7,638 bases of DNA from Candidatus Aenigmatarchaeota archaeon (GCA_003663355.1 QMZV01000035.1:1-7638), one strand, 5' to 3'. Shown: positions 1-6,539, counted from the first letter of the stretch. The notes: a model not told the origin generated them from the letters alone. Translations and numbers: made by a program.

Positions 1-935
1 AAAAAACACCAACCTCAAATTATTTATATAAAGGATTTATAAAAGAATTACAACATCCTTCTCATATAGGAGGTATATCAGCAGTAAAGGATCTAGTAAC
101 AACAAAAATAACAAAACCATTCACTTTAAAATCTATGGAAATACCAAAAAATTTACCAAAAACAAAAATAAAACCAGAATTAACAGGAAAACAAAGCATA
201 ATTAAACCAGCACCAGCTATTGTTGGAGCTTCTCCCGTTGTTGGATTGGAAAGAATTATGCAAAAACCAAAAAAAGTTATCGGAATTAAGGAAAGTGTTA
301 AAGCAAAGGAAAAAGAACTAAAGAAACCAAAAATTTTTGTGTTACCTTTAATATCTTCACTCAAGCCAATGTCTGAAACAAAAGAAAAATTGAAAAAGAA
401 ATTAAAGGAAAAATTACCTTCTGAAATACCTGTTAAATTACCTTTGAAAATGCCAATTAAAGAGAAAATAACAGAATCTGTGAAAATAAAACCAAGAGTA
501 AAGGCAATAACACCAAAACAGAGTCAGATAAGAAGTCCGAGATTGGTTCAGTTAATTTCCGAGAGAGGATTAGGAAAAATAGAGAGGGTTACAAAACCAG
601 TTGTTGGATTAGAAGTCGGTGAAGAACAAATAAGAAGAAAACCTATGGAGATCCCTACTTTAAGTTTCTTGTATAGAACAAAATTAACAACAAGAACTAT
701 ACCCCCACCTTCAATAATACCTGAATTAAGACTAACAACAAGAACTCCACCTCCAACACCACCATTACTTGAATTAAGACCTCCACCAACAAACCCACCA
801 GTATCTATATTTTTACCTACTGGAAGATTTCCTATTATGAGAAGCAAAAGAGAAGAAAGGAAAAGAAAAATATTGTATTGGGAAGTTCATCATCAAATTC
901 CGAATATTGTTAAAGTTTTAAGGATTAAAAAATGA
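1..935 (+). CDS. Lys/Pro-rich basic protein, 3' part (5' end outside window)
   Basis: I do not recognise this protein. The frame is open from base 3 to the TGA at 933-935 with no stop, so the ATG at 135 is probably internal and the gene starts left of the window; 310 residues are visible. The upstream part (YLYKGFIKELQHPSHIGG) looks like real protein sequence. The rest is low-complexity and very basic, with many Lys-Pro steps, two PVVGLE-type motifs (around residues 76 and 199 of the visible frame), then a Pro-rich stretch containing two tandem 16-residue units beginning LTTRT (bases 684-779). The end is basic with the final segment WEVHHQIPNIVKVLRIKK. There is no membrane helix in the visible part, so it is probably cytoplasmic or inside a particle. 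A disordered, basic, Pro-rich protein could bind nucleic acid or act as a linker, but that is inference. It overlaps the next gene by ATGA. Confidence 0.8.
   Translation, partial: KTPTSNYLYKGFIKELQHPSHIGGISAVKDLVTTKITKPFTLKSMEIPKNLPKTKIKPELTGKQSIIKPAPAIVGASPVVGLERIMQKPKKVIGIKESVKAKEKELKKPKIFVLPLISSLKPMSETKEKLKKKLKEKLPSEIPVKLPLKMPIKEKITESVKIKPRVKAITPKQSQIRSPRLVQLISERGLGKIERVTKPVVGLEVGEEQIRRKPMEIPTLSFLYRTKLTTRTIPPPSIIPELRLTTRTPPPTPPLLELRPPPTNPPVSIFLPTGRFPIMRSKREERKRKILYWEVHHQIPNIVKVLRIKK
684..779 (+). repeat. Two tandem 48-bp units encoding a Pro-rich 16-aa repeat
   Basis: Bases 684-731 and 732-779 encode LTTRTIPPPSIIPELR and LTTRTPPPTPPLLELR. The DNA matches best at the unit ends (taacaacaagaac at 685 and 733; tgaattaagac at 722 and 770), with a divergent Pro-rich middle. 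The period is an exact multiple of three and stays in frame. A third, degenerate Pro-rich stretch (PPPTNPP) follows directly. Confidence 0.75.
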
Positions 936-1195
936 GAGGGCAAATGTATGCTTGGATTGTAATATTGGTTTTAGTATTCGTAACTGGATTTCTATGGATT
1001 ATTTTTTCAGAAATATATAACGGATATGTTTTCCCTGAATTTGAAGAACATTTGTCTTCAAATAATGAAACTGCAACAACATTTACTTGGATAAAAAATG
1101 TATGGAGCTATTGGCCGTTAATTCTGATTTTCGGTTTGATAATCTATGGTATAGTCTCTGCTTTACGCAGAGAACCTTATAGTCAATATGGGTAG
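932..1195 (+). CDS. Small two-helix membrane protein (87 aa)
   Basis: Unrecognised small membrane protein. A hydrophobic helix at about residues 6-26 and a second at about 57-78 flank a short loop (about 28-56) that is acidic and carries one N-glycosylation sequon (Asn45-Glu-Thr). The tail is short and basic (ALRREP), which suggests both termini are cytoplasmic and the loop is outside. The ATG overlaps the upstream stop as ATGA, typical of translational coupling. An alternative in-frame ATG at 944 sits just after a purine run, GAGAGGG (934-940), so the true start could be four residues later. Its place directly before the coiled-coil and spike genes suggests a structural or assembly role in the same complex; this is inference from context only. 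Confidence 0.85.
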   Translation: MRGQMYAWIVILVLVFVTGFLWIIFSEIYNGYVFPEFEEHLSSNNETATTFTWIKNVWSYWPLILIFGLIIYGIVSALRREPYSQYG

Positions 1196-1493
1196 AATAA
1201 AAGAATGGTTGGAAAAATATAAGGAAAGAAGAGAGGAGAGACGCCAACAACAACTACAAAAATATCAACAAAAATTGAAAGAATTGAAAAAAGAAAGAGA
1301 GAGATTGGAAATAATTGATAGATACCACAGAGAACAAGAAAGAATAAGAAGACTAAAAAGAATGCAACGGGAAAGAAAATTAGCTCCATTAAGAAGAATG
1401 AGTGGATCACTAACTAGATCAGCAGAATCTTCTATATTTTTTGGAGAACCGACAAGAAGAAAAAAGAAATCTACATCTATATTTGAGTGGTAA
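1188..1493 (+). CDS. Highly charged coiled-coil protein with basic tail (101 aa)
   Basis: Unrecognised soluble protein. Residues about 4-67 are an almost uninterrupted run of Arg, Lys, Glu and Gln with regularly spaced Leu/Ile, as in a long single helix or coiled coil. The remainder is a Ser/Arg-rich tail ending in a Lys/Arg cluster and the hydrophobic end SIFEW. No membrane segment is present. The strong positive charge would suit binding to nucleic acid or to the acidic inner face of a membrane complex. The start overlaps the end of the two-helix protein gene by 8 bases, and its TAA forms a TAATG junction with the spike gene, so the three are probably translated together. Alternative: a cytoplasmic scaffold or spacer for the membrane proteins. 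Function is not established by sequence. Confidence 0.85.
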   Translation: MGRIKEWLEKYKERREERRQQQLQKYQQKLKELKKERERLEIIDRYHREQERIRRLKRMQRERKLAPLRRMSGSLTRSAESSIFFGEPTRRKKKSTSIFEW

Positions 1494-4400
1494 TGAAGAT
1501 GCAAAGAAACTACAAAAAAACTGTAGAGTTGATACTAATTTTTTGTTCAGTCTTATTTCTCTTCATTTCTCCAACATTTGCTTGGCTTTCAGGCTGGGAT
1601 TATCGGCAGGCAATTAACATCAGCAACACAGCAGGAGATTTAACAAATTATCAGGTTAGAATTGATTTAAATAGTTCAAATGTCGGCTCAAATTTCAACT
1701 GGAGCAATAACGGAAGCGATATAAGATTCACAAATTCAACTGATGATGAATTAAATTATTGGATTGAAAGTTGGAATTCTTCAAGTCAGGAGGCAACAAT
1801 TTGGGTTAATGTAACTTCTTTATCTAATAACACAAACACAACAATTTATATGTATTATGGAAATCCAAGTGCGAGTTCTGTGAGTGATGGTGAAAAAGTT
1901 TTTGAGTTCTTTGATGATTTTGATGACAACAGTTTAGACACAAACAAATGGTCTGTATATTGCTCTGGAGCAGATTGTTCGGTTACAGAAACAAATGGTG
2001 AATTGTATGCTTGGAGTTATAATTATAACCATTATTGTGTAAATACAACTATAAGTTTTTCCAGACCTTATATTTCACGGTTTAAGTGGAAAGGTGATTG
2101 GAGTGGTTCAGATGCAAGAAATTTTTATATAGGCAGGCATACAGGAGAAGATAATATTTGGCGTTATGAAGGTTTCAATTACTTAGGCTCACATAGTTTT
2201 CAATTAGGTCTTGGTAGAGCGGATGCTCAAAACTATACTTCCCCTGCTTATTATTTGGAAAGAGGAACATATCAAATTTACGAACTCAAATGGGTTACGG
2301 GTTATGTATATGGTTATGTTTATAATATTTCGGCAAATTTAGAGTTAATAACTTCGGGAAGCAATACAACATACAACAATTTAGCATCACCTTTTGGATT
2401 TAGAGATTATGCAGGTTCTGGAAGTAATGTAAGTCAGTGGTTTGATTGGATTCTCGTCCGCAAATACGCCGACCCAGAGCCAACAGTTAGTTTTGGGAGT
2501 GAGGAACACGGAGTTGAAATAACTATAAATGACCCAAAAAATCAAACATATTACACAACCTCAATACCTGTTAATATTTCTACTTATTCTTCGGCAGGAG
2601 TAAATTATCAGTGCAACATTACGGAAGATGGTAATTTAATAGGAGAAACAAATCAAAGTTCAGAAACCTTCACAACAACATTAAGTAAAACAGGCGGTTC
2701 TCATAATGTTTCTTGTTTTTGCGTGGATGCGAACGGGCTAAATAGTTCAGACAGCGTAAATTATTATGTCTGGATGGGTTTAAATATTTCAGTTTATTAC
2801 GATAACGGAACGGAAGCAACTAATTGGAATGTTTCAATTACAAATGGAACAGATTCTTTTTCAGGAACTTACAATAACTCGGCTTTGTTAGAATGGAATA
2901 CAATACCTTATGGCGAAATAAATATTACTGTTGATGACGGCTCTGATACACTTTACTATTATCAAAATTCAACAAACATAACAAACAACGAAACTAATTA
3001 TCAAGAGTTAAATTTTACTCTAACGGCGAAAGGAAATAACACAGTTACTTTAACTGCAGACCCTTCTTGGCAAGTAAAAGTTGGAACTCAAGTAACTATA
3101 TCTTGTTCTGCTTTAGAAACAACTCCAACTCTATATAAAGATGGAATAATTGTTTCAAGTCCATACACATCAACATATGCTTTCGGAACATATATATTCA
3201 ATTGTTCAACCGAAGAAACCGCAAACTATAGACCCACCTCTATAGCAAAAACTTTAAATGTTATATATCCTTATGGTTGTATAAACACAGAATACGGAAA
3301 CCAAACCTTTGCTTATTATTCTGTTGTCTATACAGATTATAATTTAACAACTCTTAATTTTACAGGTTTGGTTAATCAAAGTTTAGTTAAATCAGATTTA
3401 TCAGATATATATGCTTATGCAAACACAAAATCAAACAATTTAACAGTATGGACAAATACAACTAACGGATATTATGTGATTATAAACAACACAGGTTATA
3501 CAAACTTCACGATTTTATTCGGCAACTATTTTATAAACAACACAGGCTATTTTGCAGGAACGCACGCATTGACAGATATAGTAGAATTCAGCGTTAATGA
3601 ATATGACAAAAAATATACTTTAGAATTTTTTGATGAAATTACTGGAGAACAAGGACTGCCTCCGAATTCAACAAAATATTTAACAATATATTGTAGTGGA
3701 GGAACTGCTTCAAATCTAGAATTTAATTCATCAAAAATAACTTTCGCAACAAGTTCTTTAGCAGATGAAGTAACTGTATATGTTGAATATTCTCCTCAAG
3801 AAAGATATAGTAGAACAGTTATTCCAGAAAGTGCAGGATATTATAAAATGTTTCTCGTTGATGCAAATAATTACCAAGTTGCACAGATGTTGCTTACTGT
3901 GGATGATTATACTGGAGAATTCGGAAGCAACACCACAATTTTGAAAGTTAAAAAAGAAACTCAAGGAGTTTTATCAACAATTACTGAAAGAAGATTGGAT
4001 GCTGAAAGTAAAGCAATAGTTTATTTAATAGTTGATGATAAATATTCGGTTTATGTTGATAACGGACAAGAAGAAAGAGGAATTGGTCTTTTATATGTTG
4101 ATACAACTGATTTAACTAAAACGATTACAATAGGAACATCAGTTAGTTTAAATACAGTGGGAGATTTTAAATTTATTCTTGGATATAACAATCAAACAAA
4201 CACAATTTATATGAGAGTCTCAGATCCTCTTAACCAAACTCTTAATGCTTCAATATGGATTTACAATTATACAAGCGGAGAGTTATTATATCACGCAAGT
4301 TCAACAAACCACACAACAATAGAATTTACATATATTGTTCCAGATGTTAATGGAACTTATAGAGTTGAGTATCATATTGCACATTCTATATACGGAGAAC

Positions 4401-4714
4401 ATTCAATATCTGGGGGTCAGATATTTGCTTTAGAAAATTTGTTTCCAACATCCTTTCCATTTGAATTTCCTTTTGCTGGTGATGTTCAAAGTGAAATTGG
4501 TTTAACTTGGCAATTATTTGTTGTTGTCATAATTTTAATAGGAATAACTATGATGTTCGGAGCTGTAAATGGTTCTTTTGCTGGAGTATTTATAGTTATT
4601 ATGGGATATGTGATGTCATTTATGGGTTGGTGGAATCCAAATCCTATGATTATGGCAACTGCACTTATATTTGCTATTGTCAATTTAATAGCTGAAAGGT
4701 TGAGGAGAAAATGA
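1493..4714 (+). CDS. Giant glycosylated adhesin/spike protein: DUF2341 + lectin-like + beta domains + 3 C-terminal TM helices
   Basis: Secreted, membrane-anchored surface protein of about 1073 aa. A signal peptide (about 1-30, basic N-terminus, hydrophobic core, ending PTFA) is followed by a DUF2341 domain (about 35-140; GWDYRQAINISN, YWIESW, ATIWVNV, IYMYYGNP). A concanavalin/LamG-like segment follows at about 140-335 (FDDFDDNSLDTNKWSV to DWILVRKYADPEPTVSFG). Next come Ig-like segments at about 340-427 and 513-590, further beta-rich regions (about 594-880) and a membrane-proximal beta domain (about 886-970). Three hydrophobic helices (about 1004-1024, 1029-1047, 1050-1067) end in a basic tail. 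N-glycosylation sequons occur by the dozen. DUF2341 plus a lectin-like fold is known from archaeal surface proteins and suggests glycan or receptor binding; the viral spike role is inferred from the neighbours. The ATG at 1493 forms TAATG with the upstream stop; GTG 1487 and ATG 1499 are alternatives in frame. Confidence 0.92.
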   Translation: MKMQRNYKKTVELILIFCSVLFLFISPTFAWLSGWDYRQAINISNTAGDLTNYQVRIDLNSSNVGSNFNWSNNGSDIRFTNSTDDELNYWIESWNSSSQEATIWVNVTSLSNNTNTTIYMYYGNPSASSVSDGEKVFEFFDDFDDNSLDTNKWSVYCSGADCSVTETNGELYAWSYNYNHYCVNTTISFSRPYISRFKWKGDWSGSDARNFYIGRHTGEDNIWRYEGFNYLGSHSFQLGLGRADAQNYTSPAYYLERGTYQIYELKWVTGYVYGYVYNISANLELITSGSNTTYNNLASPFGFRDYAGSGSNVSQWFDWILVRKYADPEPTVSFGSEEHGVEITINDPKNQTYYTTSIPVNISTYSSAGVNYQCNITEDGNLIGETNQSSETFTTTLSKTGGSHNVSCFCVDANGLNSSDSVNYYVWMGLNISVYYDNGTEATNWNVSITNGTDSFSGTYNNSALLEWNTIPYGEINITVDDGSDTLYYYQNSTNITNNETNYQELNFTLTAKGNNTVTLTADPSWQVKVGTQVTISCSALETTPTLYKDGIIVSSPYTSTYAFGTYIFNCSTEETANYRPTSIAKTLNVIYPYGCINTEYGNQTFAYYSVVYTDYNLTTLNFTGLVNQSLVKSDLSDIYAYANTKSNNLTVWTNTTNGYYVIINNTGYTNFTILFGNYFINNTGYFAGTHALTDIVEFSVNEYDKKYTLEFFDEITGEQGLPPNSTKYLTIYCSGGTASNLEFNSSKITFATSSLADEVTVYVEYSPQERYSRTVIPESAGYYKMFLVDANNYQVAQMLLTVDDYTGEFGSNTTILKVKKETQGVLSTITERRLDAESKAIVYLIVDDKYSVYVDNGQEERGIGLLYVDTTDLTKTITIGTSVSLNTVGDFKFILGYNNQTNTIYMRVSDPLNQTLNASIWIYNYTSGELLYHASSTNHTTIEFTYIVPDVNGTYRVEYHIAHSIYGEHSISGGQIFALENLFPTSFPFEFPFAGDVQSEIGLTWQLFVVVIILIGITMMFGAVNGSFAGVFIVIMGYVMSFMGWWNPNPMIMATALIFAIVNLIAERLRRK
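4702..4707 (+). promoter_or_regulatory. Shine-Dalgarno-like GAGGAG before the 150-aa gene
   Basis: The purine run GAGGAG lies at the 3' end of the spike gene, 3 nt before the ATG at 4711 and 9 nt before the in-frame ATG at 4717. The spacing fits the second ATG better, while the first forms the ATGA overlap seen elsewhere in this run. Confidence 0.45.
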
Positions 4715-5163
4715 AAATGTATGAGTTGATGATGGGTATATTTTTGTTTAATTTAGTGTTAAGTTTCTATTCAAGTTTGGCAACTGGATCTGGTGTGCTT
4801 GAAGATTACACTCCGCCAAGTTCTTTACAAACTCCTGTTTATCAAAATTATACACAACCTGAAAATTTAAGAGTAATTACAGAAGAAAAAGCAAAAGAAT
4901 TTCAGGAAAAAACAAGTTCAGTAACTGCAAAAACAGGAATTGAAGCAATAGATTTCTGGTATGCTCAAGCCCAACTATTTTTAACAAGCATATCTTTTAT
5001 ATTAGATGTATTGTGGAAAACTACTTTAGGATTGCCAACTTTATTATATCAAATAGGAGTTCCTTCTCCTTTGGTTATCTTATTTACAGGCATTGCTTGG
5101 TTCATTTATATTATTGGTATATTCCAGCTTGCTACTGGAAGAAAATTTGATGAAGGAGTATGA
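4711..5163 (+). CDS. Membrane protein following the spike gene (150 aa)
   Basis: Unrecognised. An N-terminal hydrophobic segment (about 5-23, either a signal peptide or an anchor) is followed by a polar region with a Pro-rich part (about 33-50), one sequon (Asn46-Tyr-Thr) and a charged helical stretch (about 57-75). Then come a moderately hydrophobic or amphipathic helix (about 82-104), the segment GLPTLLYQIGVPSP and a strong membrane helix (about 120-140) with the short tail ATGRKFDEGV. ATG 4711 overlaps the spike stop as ATGA; ATG 4717 (two residues later) has better spacing from GAGGAG. Tight coupling to the spike and to the next three-helix protein suggests a partner in the same membrane complex, for example a spike anchor or assembly factor. 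That role is inferred from position only. Confidence 0.87.
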   Translation: MKMYELMMGIFLFNLVLSFYSSLATGSGVLEDYTPPSSLQTPVYQNYTQPENLRVITEEKAKEFQEKTSSVTAKTGIEAIDFWYAQAQLFLTSISFILDVLWKTTLGLPTLLYQIGVPSPLVILFTGIAWFIYIIGIFQLATGRKFDEGV

Positions 5164-5441
5164 CAGAATTATTTAGTTTGTTGATGGAGGGGAAGATAAT
5201 ACAAGCAATTTTTGGAGTTTATACTGGAGTTATGGGAAGTTGGTTTATTGTTTTATTACTTTTATTAGGATTTTCAATGGTTTATATTAAGACACAAAAT
5301 GCAAGTTTACTGGCTGTTCTTGGACTTATGTTAGGAGTTACAGCTTTATTTTCAGTTGTTCCTACGCAGTTTCACAATTTCATATTTATTATTATGGCTT
5401 TATGCACAGTAGCAATACTATGGAAACTGCTCTGGAAATAA
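5160..5441 (+). CDS. Three-helix integral membrane protein (93 aa)
   Basis: Unrecognised. After an amphipathic N-terminus (about 1-20) there are three hydrophobic helices at about 27-43, 49-67 and 73-91, joined by very short loops (YIKTQN and VPTQFHN) and ending in WKLLWK. The layout and the lengths between helices are close to those of the C-terminal three-helix anchor of the spike (see findings), so it may be a detached or partner membrane module. The ATG overlaps the upstream stop as ATGA; a GGAG at 5155-5158 is only one base from the ATG, too close for a normal ribosome site, so coupling to upstream translation is more likely. Confidence 0.86.
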   Translation: MTELFSLLMEGKIIQAIFGVYTGVMGSWFIVLLLLLGFSMVYIKTQNASLLAVLGLMLGVTALFSVVPTQFHNFIFIIMALCTVAILWKLLWK

Positions 5442-5641
5442 GAAGGAAGAGAAGAAAAAAACCAAAATTAATAAAAGTTAATCCTTTCCTATTGGATAAA
5501 ATTCAAAATCAACTTTCAAATATAAATAAAAATTACAAAAAAAGAATAGTAAGTTTTTCAAGTTATGTAGAACATTTAATGTTAAATGATTATAAAAATA
5601 ATTTTGAAATTCTGAAAAAAAGAAAGAAATCTTTATTTTGA
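5402..5641 (+). CDS. Small basic protein, possible ribbon-helix-helix DNA-binding regulator (79 aa)
   Basis: After a basic N-terminal arm (RRKRRKKPK, residues 14-22) comes a candidate beta strand (KLIKVN, about 22-27), a helix (about 28-42) and, after a basic turn, a second helix beginning VSFSSYVEHLM (about 50-65). This order and size fit ribbon-helix-helix repressors, in which the strand pairs across a dimer and contacts DNA, but the match is by eye and modest. It is the only candidate DNA-binding regulator in the window. The ATG at 5402 gives a 40-bp overlap with the upstream gene; the in-frame ATG at 5420 gives 22 bp and leaves the basic arm intact, so either may be real. The 3' end overlaps the convergent gene by 9 bp. 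Confidence 0.75.
   Translation: MHSSNTMETALEIRRKRRKKPKLIKVNPFLLDKIQNQLSNINKNYKKRIVSFSSYVEHLMLNDYKNNFEILKKRKKSLF
5615..5621 (-). terminator. Possible T7 terminator for the minus-strand cluster
   Basis: Read on the minus strand, a run of seven T lies 12-18 bases past the TAA of the 107-aa gene (5633-5635), inside the convergent plus-strand gene. Archaeal termination commonly uses such oligo-T tracts without a hairpin. Assigned from position and composition only. Confidence 0.35.
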
Positions 5642-5956
5642 ACCTGAACCTAAAGTTTCTGCACTATATACAAATGTAATTAAAACACTAAACAAAAACA
5701 TTATAATTCCAAAACCTCCCCAGAAATAGGTTAGTGTGGGGTCTTCATAGCTGTATTGGAAGCATCCTGTAGAATTTGTTGCTTGCTCACAATGAACAGT
5801 TGTTATATTTACCGAAACCATAGCAAGAACGAAACACATCAGAGCAGAAATAAAACCCAAAATTGGGTGTTGTTTTTTGAAAATTGGTAATAATAAAGAA
5901 ATTACAATCAAACAAAATGTTATTCCTGAAAATAGCAAATATATGCTTTCCAACAT
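5633..5956 (-). CDS. Three-helix membrane protein with Cys-containing loop (107 aa)
   Basis: Unrecognised. Hydrophobic helices lie at about 5-26, 31-49 and 78-97. The loop between helices 2 and 3 (about 50-77) holds two cysteines (56 and 65) and two sequons (Asn50-Ile-Thr, Asn61-Ser-Thr), so it probably faces outward and may be closed by a disulphide; it contains HCEQ, also seen in the insert of the neighbouring 164-aa protein. The tail is Gly/Ser-rich. It is the last gene of the minus-strand cluster with the two capsid-like paralogues, 31 bases behind the 164-aa gene, and is probably expressed by read-through of a T-rich tract. It may be a minor structural membrane protein of the same particle; this is inference. 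It runs tail-to-tail into the plus-strand operon with a 9-bp overlap. Confidence 0.86.
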   Translation of the reverse strand: MLESIYLLFSGITFCLIVISLLLPIFKKQHPILGFISALMCFVLAMVSVNITTVHCEQATNSTGCFQYSYEDPTLTYFWGGFGIIMFLFSVLITFVYSAETLGSGSK

Positions 5957-5961
5957 AATTT

Positions 5962-5985
5962 AAAAAAATAAAAGAAAACAAAACA
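5962..5985 (-). terminator. T-rich tract after the 164-aa gene
   Basis: Starting two bases after the TAA at 5988-5990, the minus strand carries several T runs (T4, T4, T4 and T7 at 5968-5962). This is the usual form of an archaeal terminator. The next gene starts at 5956, so some read-through must occur or a weak promoter lies in the same stretch; I see no convincing TATA box there. Confidence 0.5.
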
Positions 5986-5987
5986 TT

Positions 5988-6482
5988 TTAGAAAACGAAA
6001 GCTTTGAGCAATATTCCAATTACTACCACTGCTATAATCACTAATGGCACTATTGAAGCTATACTAAATGCATTGTAAGATTGATCTGCTGTTTTTTCGT
6101 AAGATGCATATCCTTGTCCTTTATAGTAATAATCACAGTCATATACTCCAAATGAAGAATTATCAATCAATCTTACTTTACAATTTGTGTAATCTACTTC
6201 GTAGTTCGTATCTTCTACTAATGTAGTGGTAGAATTGTAAACTTTTACTGGATAATCCGTATCATTTACCAATCCTTGCTCGCAATGTGATAATGAAACC
6301 CAAGTTCCGTTAGTTGATAAATTTACATCTTCTCCTGTAACACCTCTATAAAATGCAGAAGGAGTAGTTATTTCAAAATTTGCAAATACAAGAACCATCA
6401 CTATTAACATTACTGGAATTAACAGAATATAAACTAAATCTTTTGCATTTACTATCCCCTTTCTCAAGTTTGTTCCTTTCAT
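5988..6482 (-). CDS. Capsid-like two-helix membrane protein with inserted glycosylated ectodomain (164 aa)
   Basis: Paralogue of the 79-aa protein encoded just upstream. Residues 14-37 (KDLVYILLIPVML...) match its first helix at 13 of 24 positions, and residues 130-164 (KTADQSYNAFSIAS... ending KAFVF) match its second at 28 of 35. Between them lies an insert (about 38-129) with Asn54, 58, 73, 83 and 108 in sequons, three cysteines (67, 101, 116) and alternating strand-like segments such as VKVYNSTTTLVED and TNYEVDYTNCKVRLID, which suggest a small beta-sandwich domain outside the membrane. Two-helix proteins of this kind form the coat of spindle-shaped archaeal viruses, where paralogous coat proteins also occur; assignment here rests on topology and context, not on a verified homology. 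The ATG follows a T-rich stretch with no ribosome binding site. A less likely alternative is a pilin-like protein. Confidence 0.88.
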   Translation of the reverse strand: MKGTNLRKGIVNAKDLVYILLIPVMLIVMVLVFANFEITTPSAFYRGVTGEDVNLSTNGTWVSLSHCEQGLVNDTDYPVKVYNSTTTLVEDTNYEVDYTNCKVRLIDNSSFGVYDCDYYYKGQGYASYEKTADQSYNAFSIASIVPLVIIAVVVIGILLKAFVF

Positions 6483-6485
6483 TTT

Positions 6486-6504
6486 AAAAAAAAAGGAAAA
6501 AAAA
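6486..6504 (-). terminator. Double oligo-T tract after the 79-aa capsid-like gene
   Basis: On the minus strand, T8 (6504-6497) and T9 (6494-6486) separated by CC lie about 36-54 bases past the TAG at 6540-6542 and end four bases before the next ATG (6482). This is the longest T tract in the window and a good archaeal terminator, likely to cut expression of downstream genes relative to the first. Confidence 0.6.
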
Positions 6505-6526
6505 GAGTTTTTTAGTCTATCGGAAA

Positions 6527-6532
6527 TTATAA
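6527..6532 (-). promoter_or_regulatory. Weak TATA-like box before the 164-aa gene
   Basis: Minus-strand CTTATAATTT, with TTATAA at 6532-6527, lies just past the stop of the 79-aa gene. Transcription starting about 26 bases downstream would give a leader of roughly 20 nt before the ATG at 6482. The signal is weak in such AT-rich DNA, and the oligo-T tract would fall within that leader, which argues against it. Confidence 0.3.
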
Positions 6533-6539
6533 GGCATCA

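Noticed and set aside
66..84. A perfect-looking GGAGGT at 69-74 as a ribosome binding site
   Set aside because: No ATG, GTG or TTG lies at a usable distance behind it; it encodes Gly-Gly inside the open frame that runs through from the window edge.
62..364. Open minus-strand frame opposite the Lys/Pro-rich gene (and another at 548-847)
   Set aside because: Both are complements of low-complexity AT-rich coding sequence, with hydrophobic translations typical of antisense to Lys/Pro codons; no promoter or start signal.
1487..1492. GTG at 1487 as start of the spike
   Set aside because: The ATG at 1493 forms a TAATG junction with the upstream stop and keeps a complete signal peptide; GTG adds only two residues.
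1183..1504. Open minus-strand frames opposite the coiled-coil gene (1183-1410, 1265-1504)
   Set aside because: Their Phe/Leu-rich translations are the antisense of Lys/Glu codons; the plus-strand gene fits the operon by overlaps on both sides.
4486..4695. Open frames on both strands inside the spike's membrane-anchor region
   Set aside because: They lie wholly within the spike's coding sequence, have no start signals, and the spike frame clearly encodes a sensible membrane anchor.
5787..5981. A second minus-strand frame overlapping the 107-aa gene
   Set aside because: Its translation lacks coherent helices, while the 107-aa frame gives three clean membrane helices and sequons in the loop.
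6425..6482. Class III (pilin-type) signal at the N-terminus of the 164-aa protein (RKGIV)
   Set aside because: The hydrophobic stretch does not follow directly (polar NAKD intervenes), the 79-aa paralogue has no such site, and a second C-terminal helix is not pilin-like.
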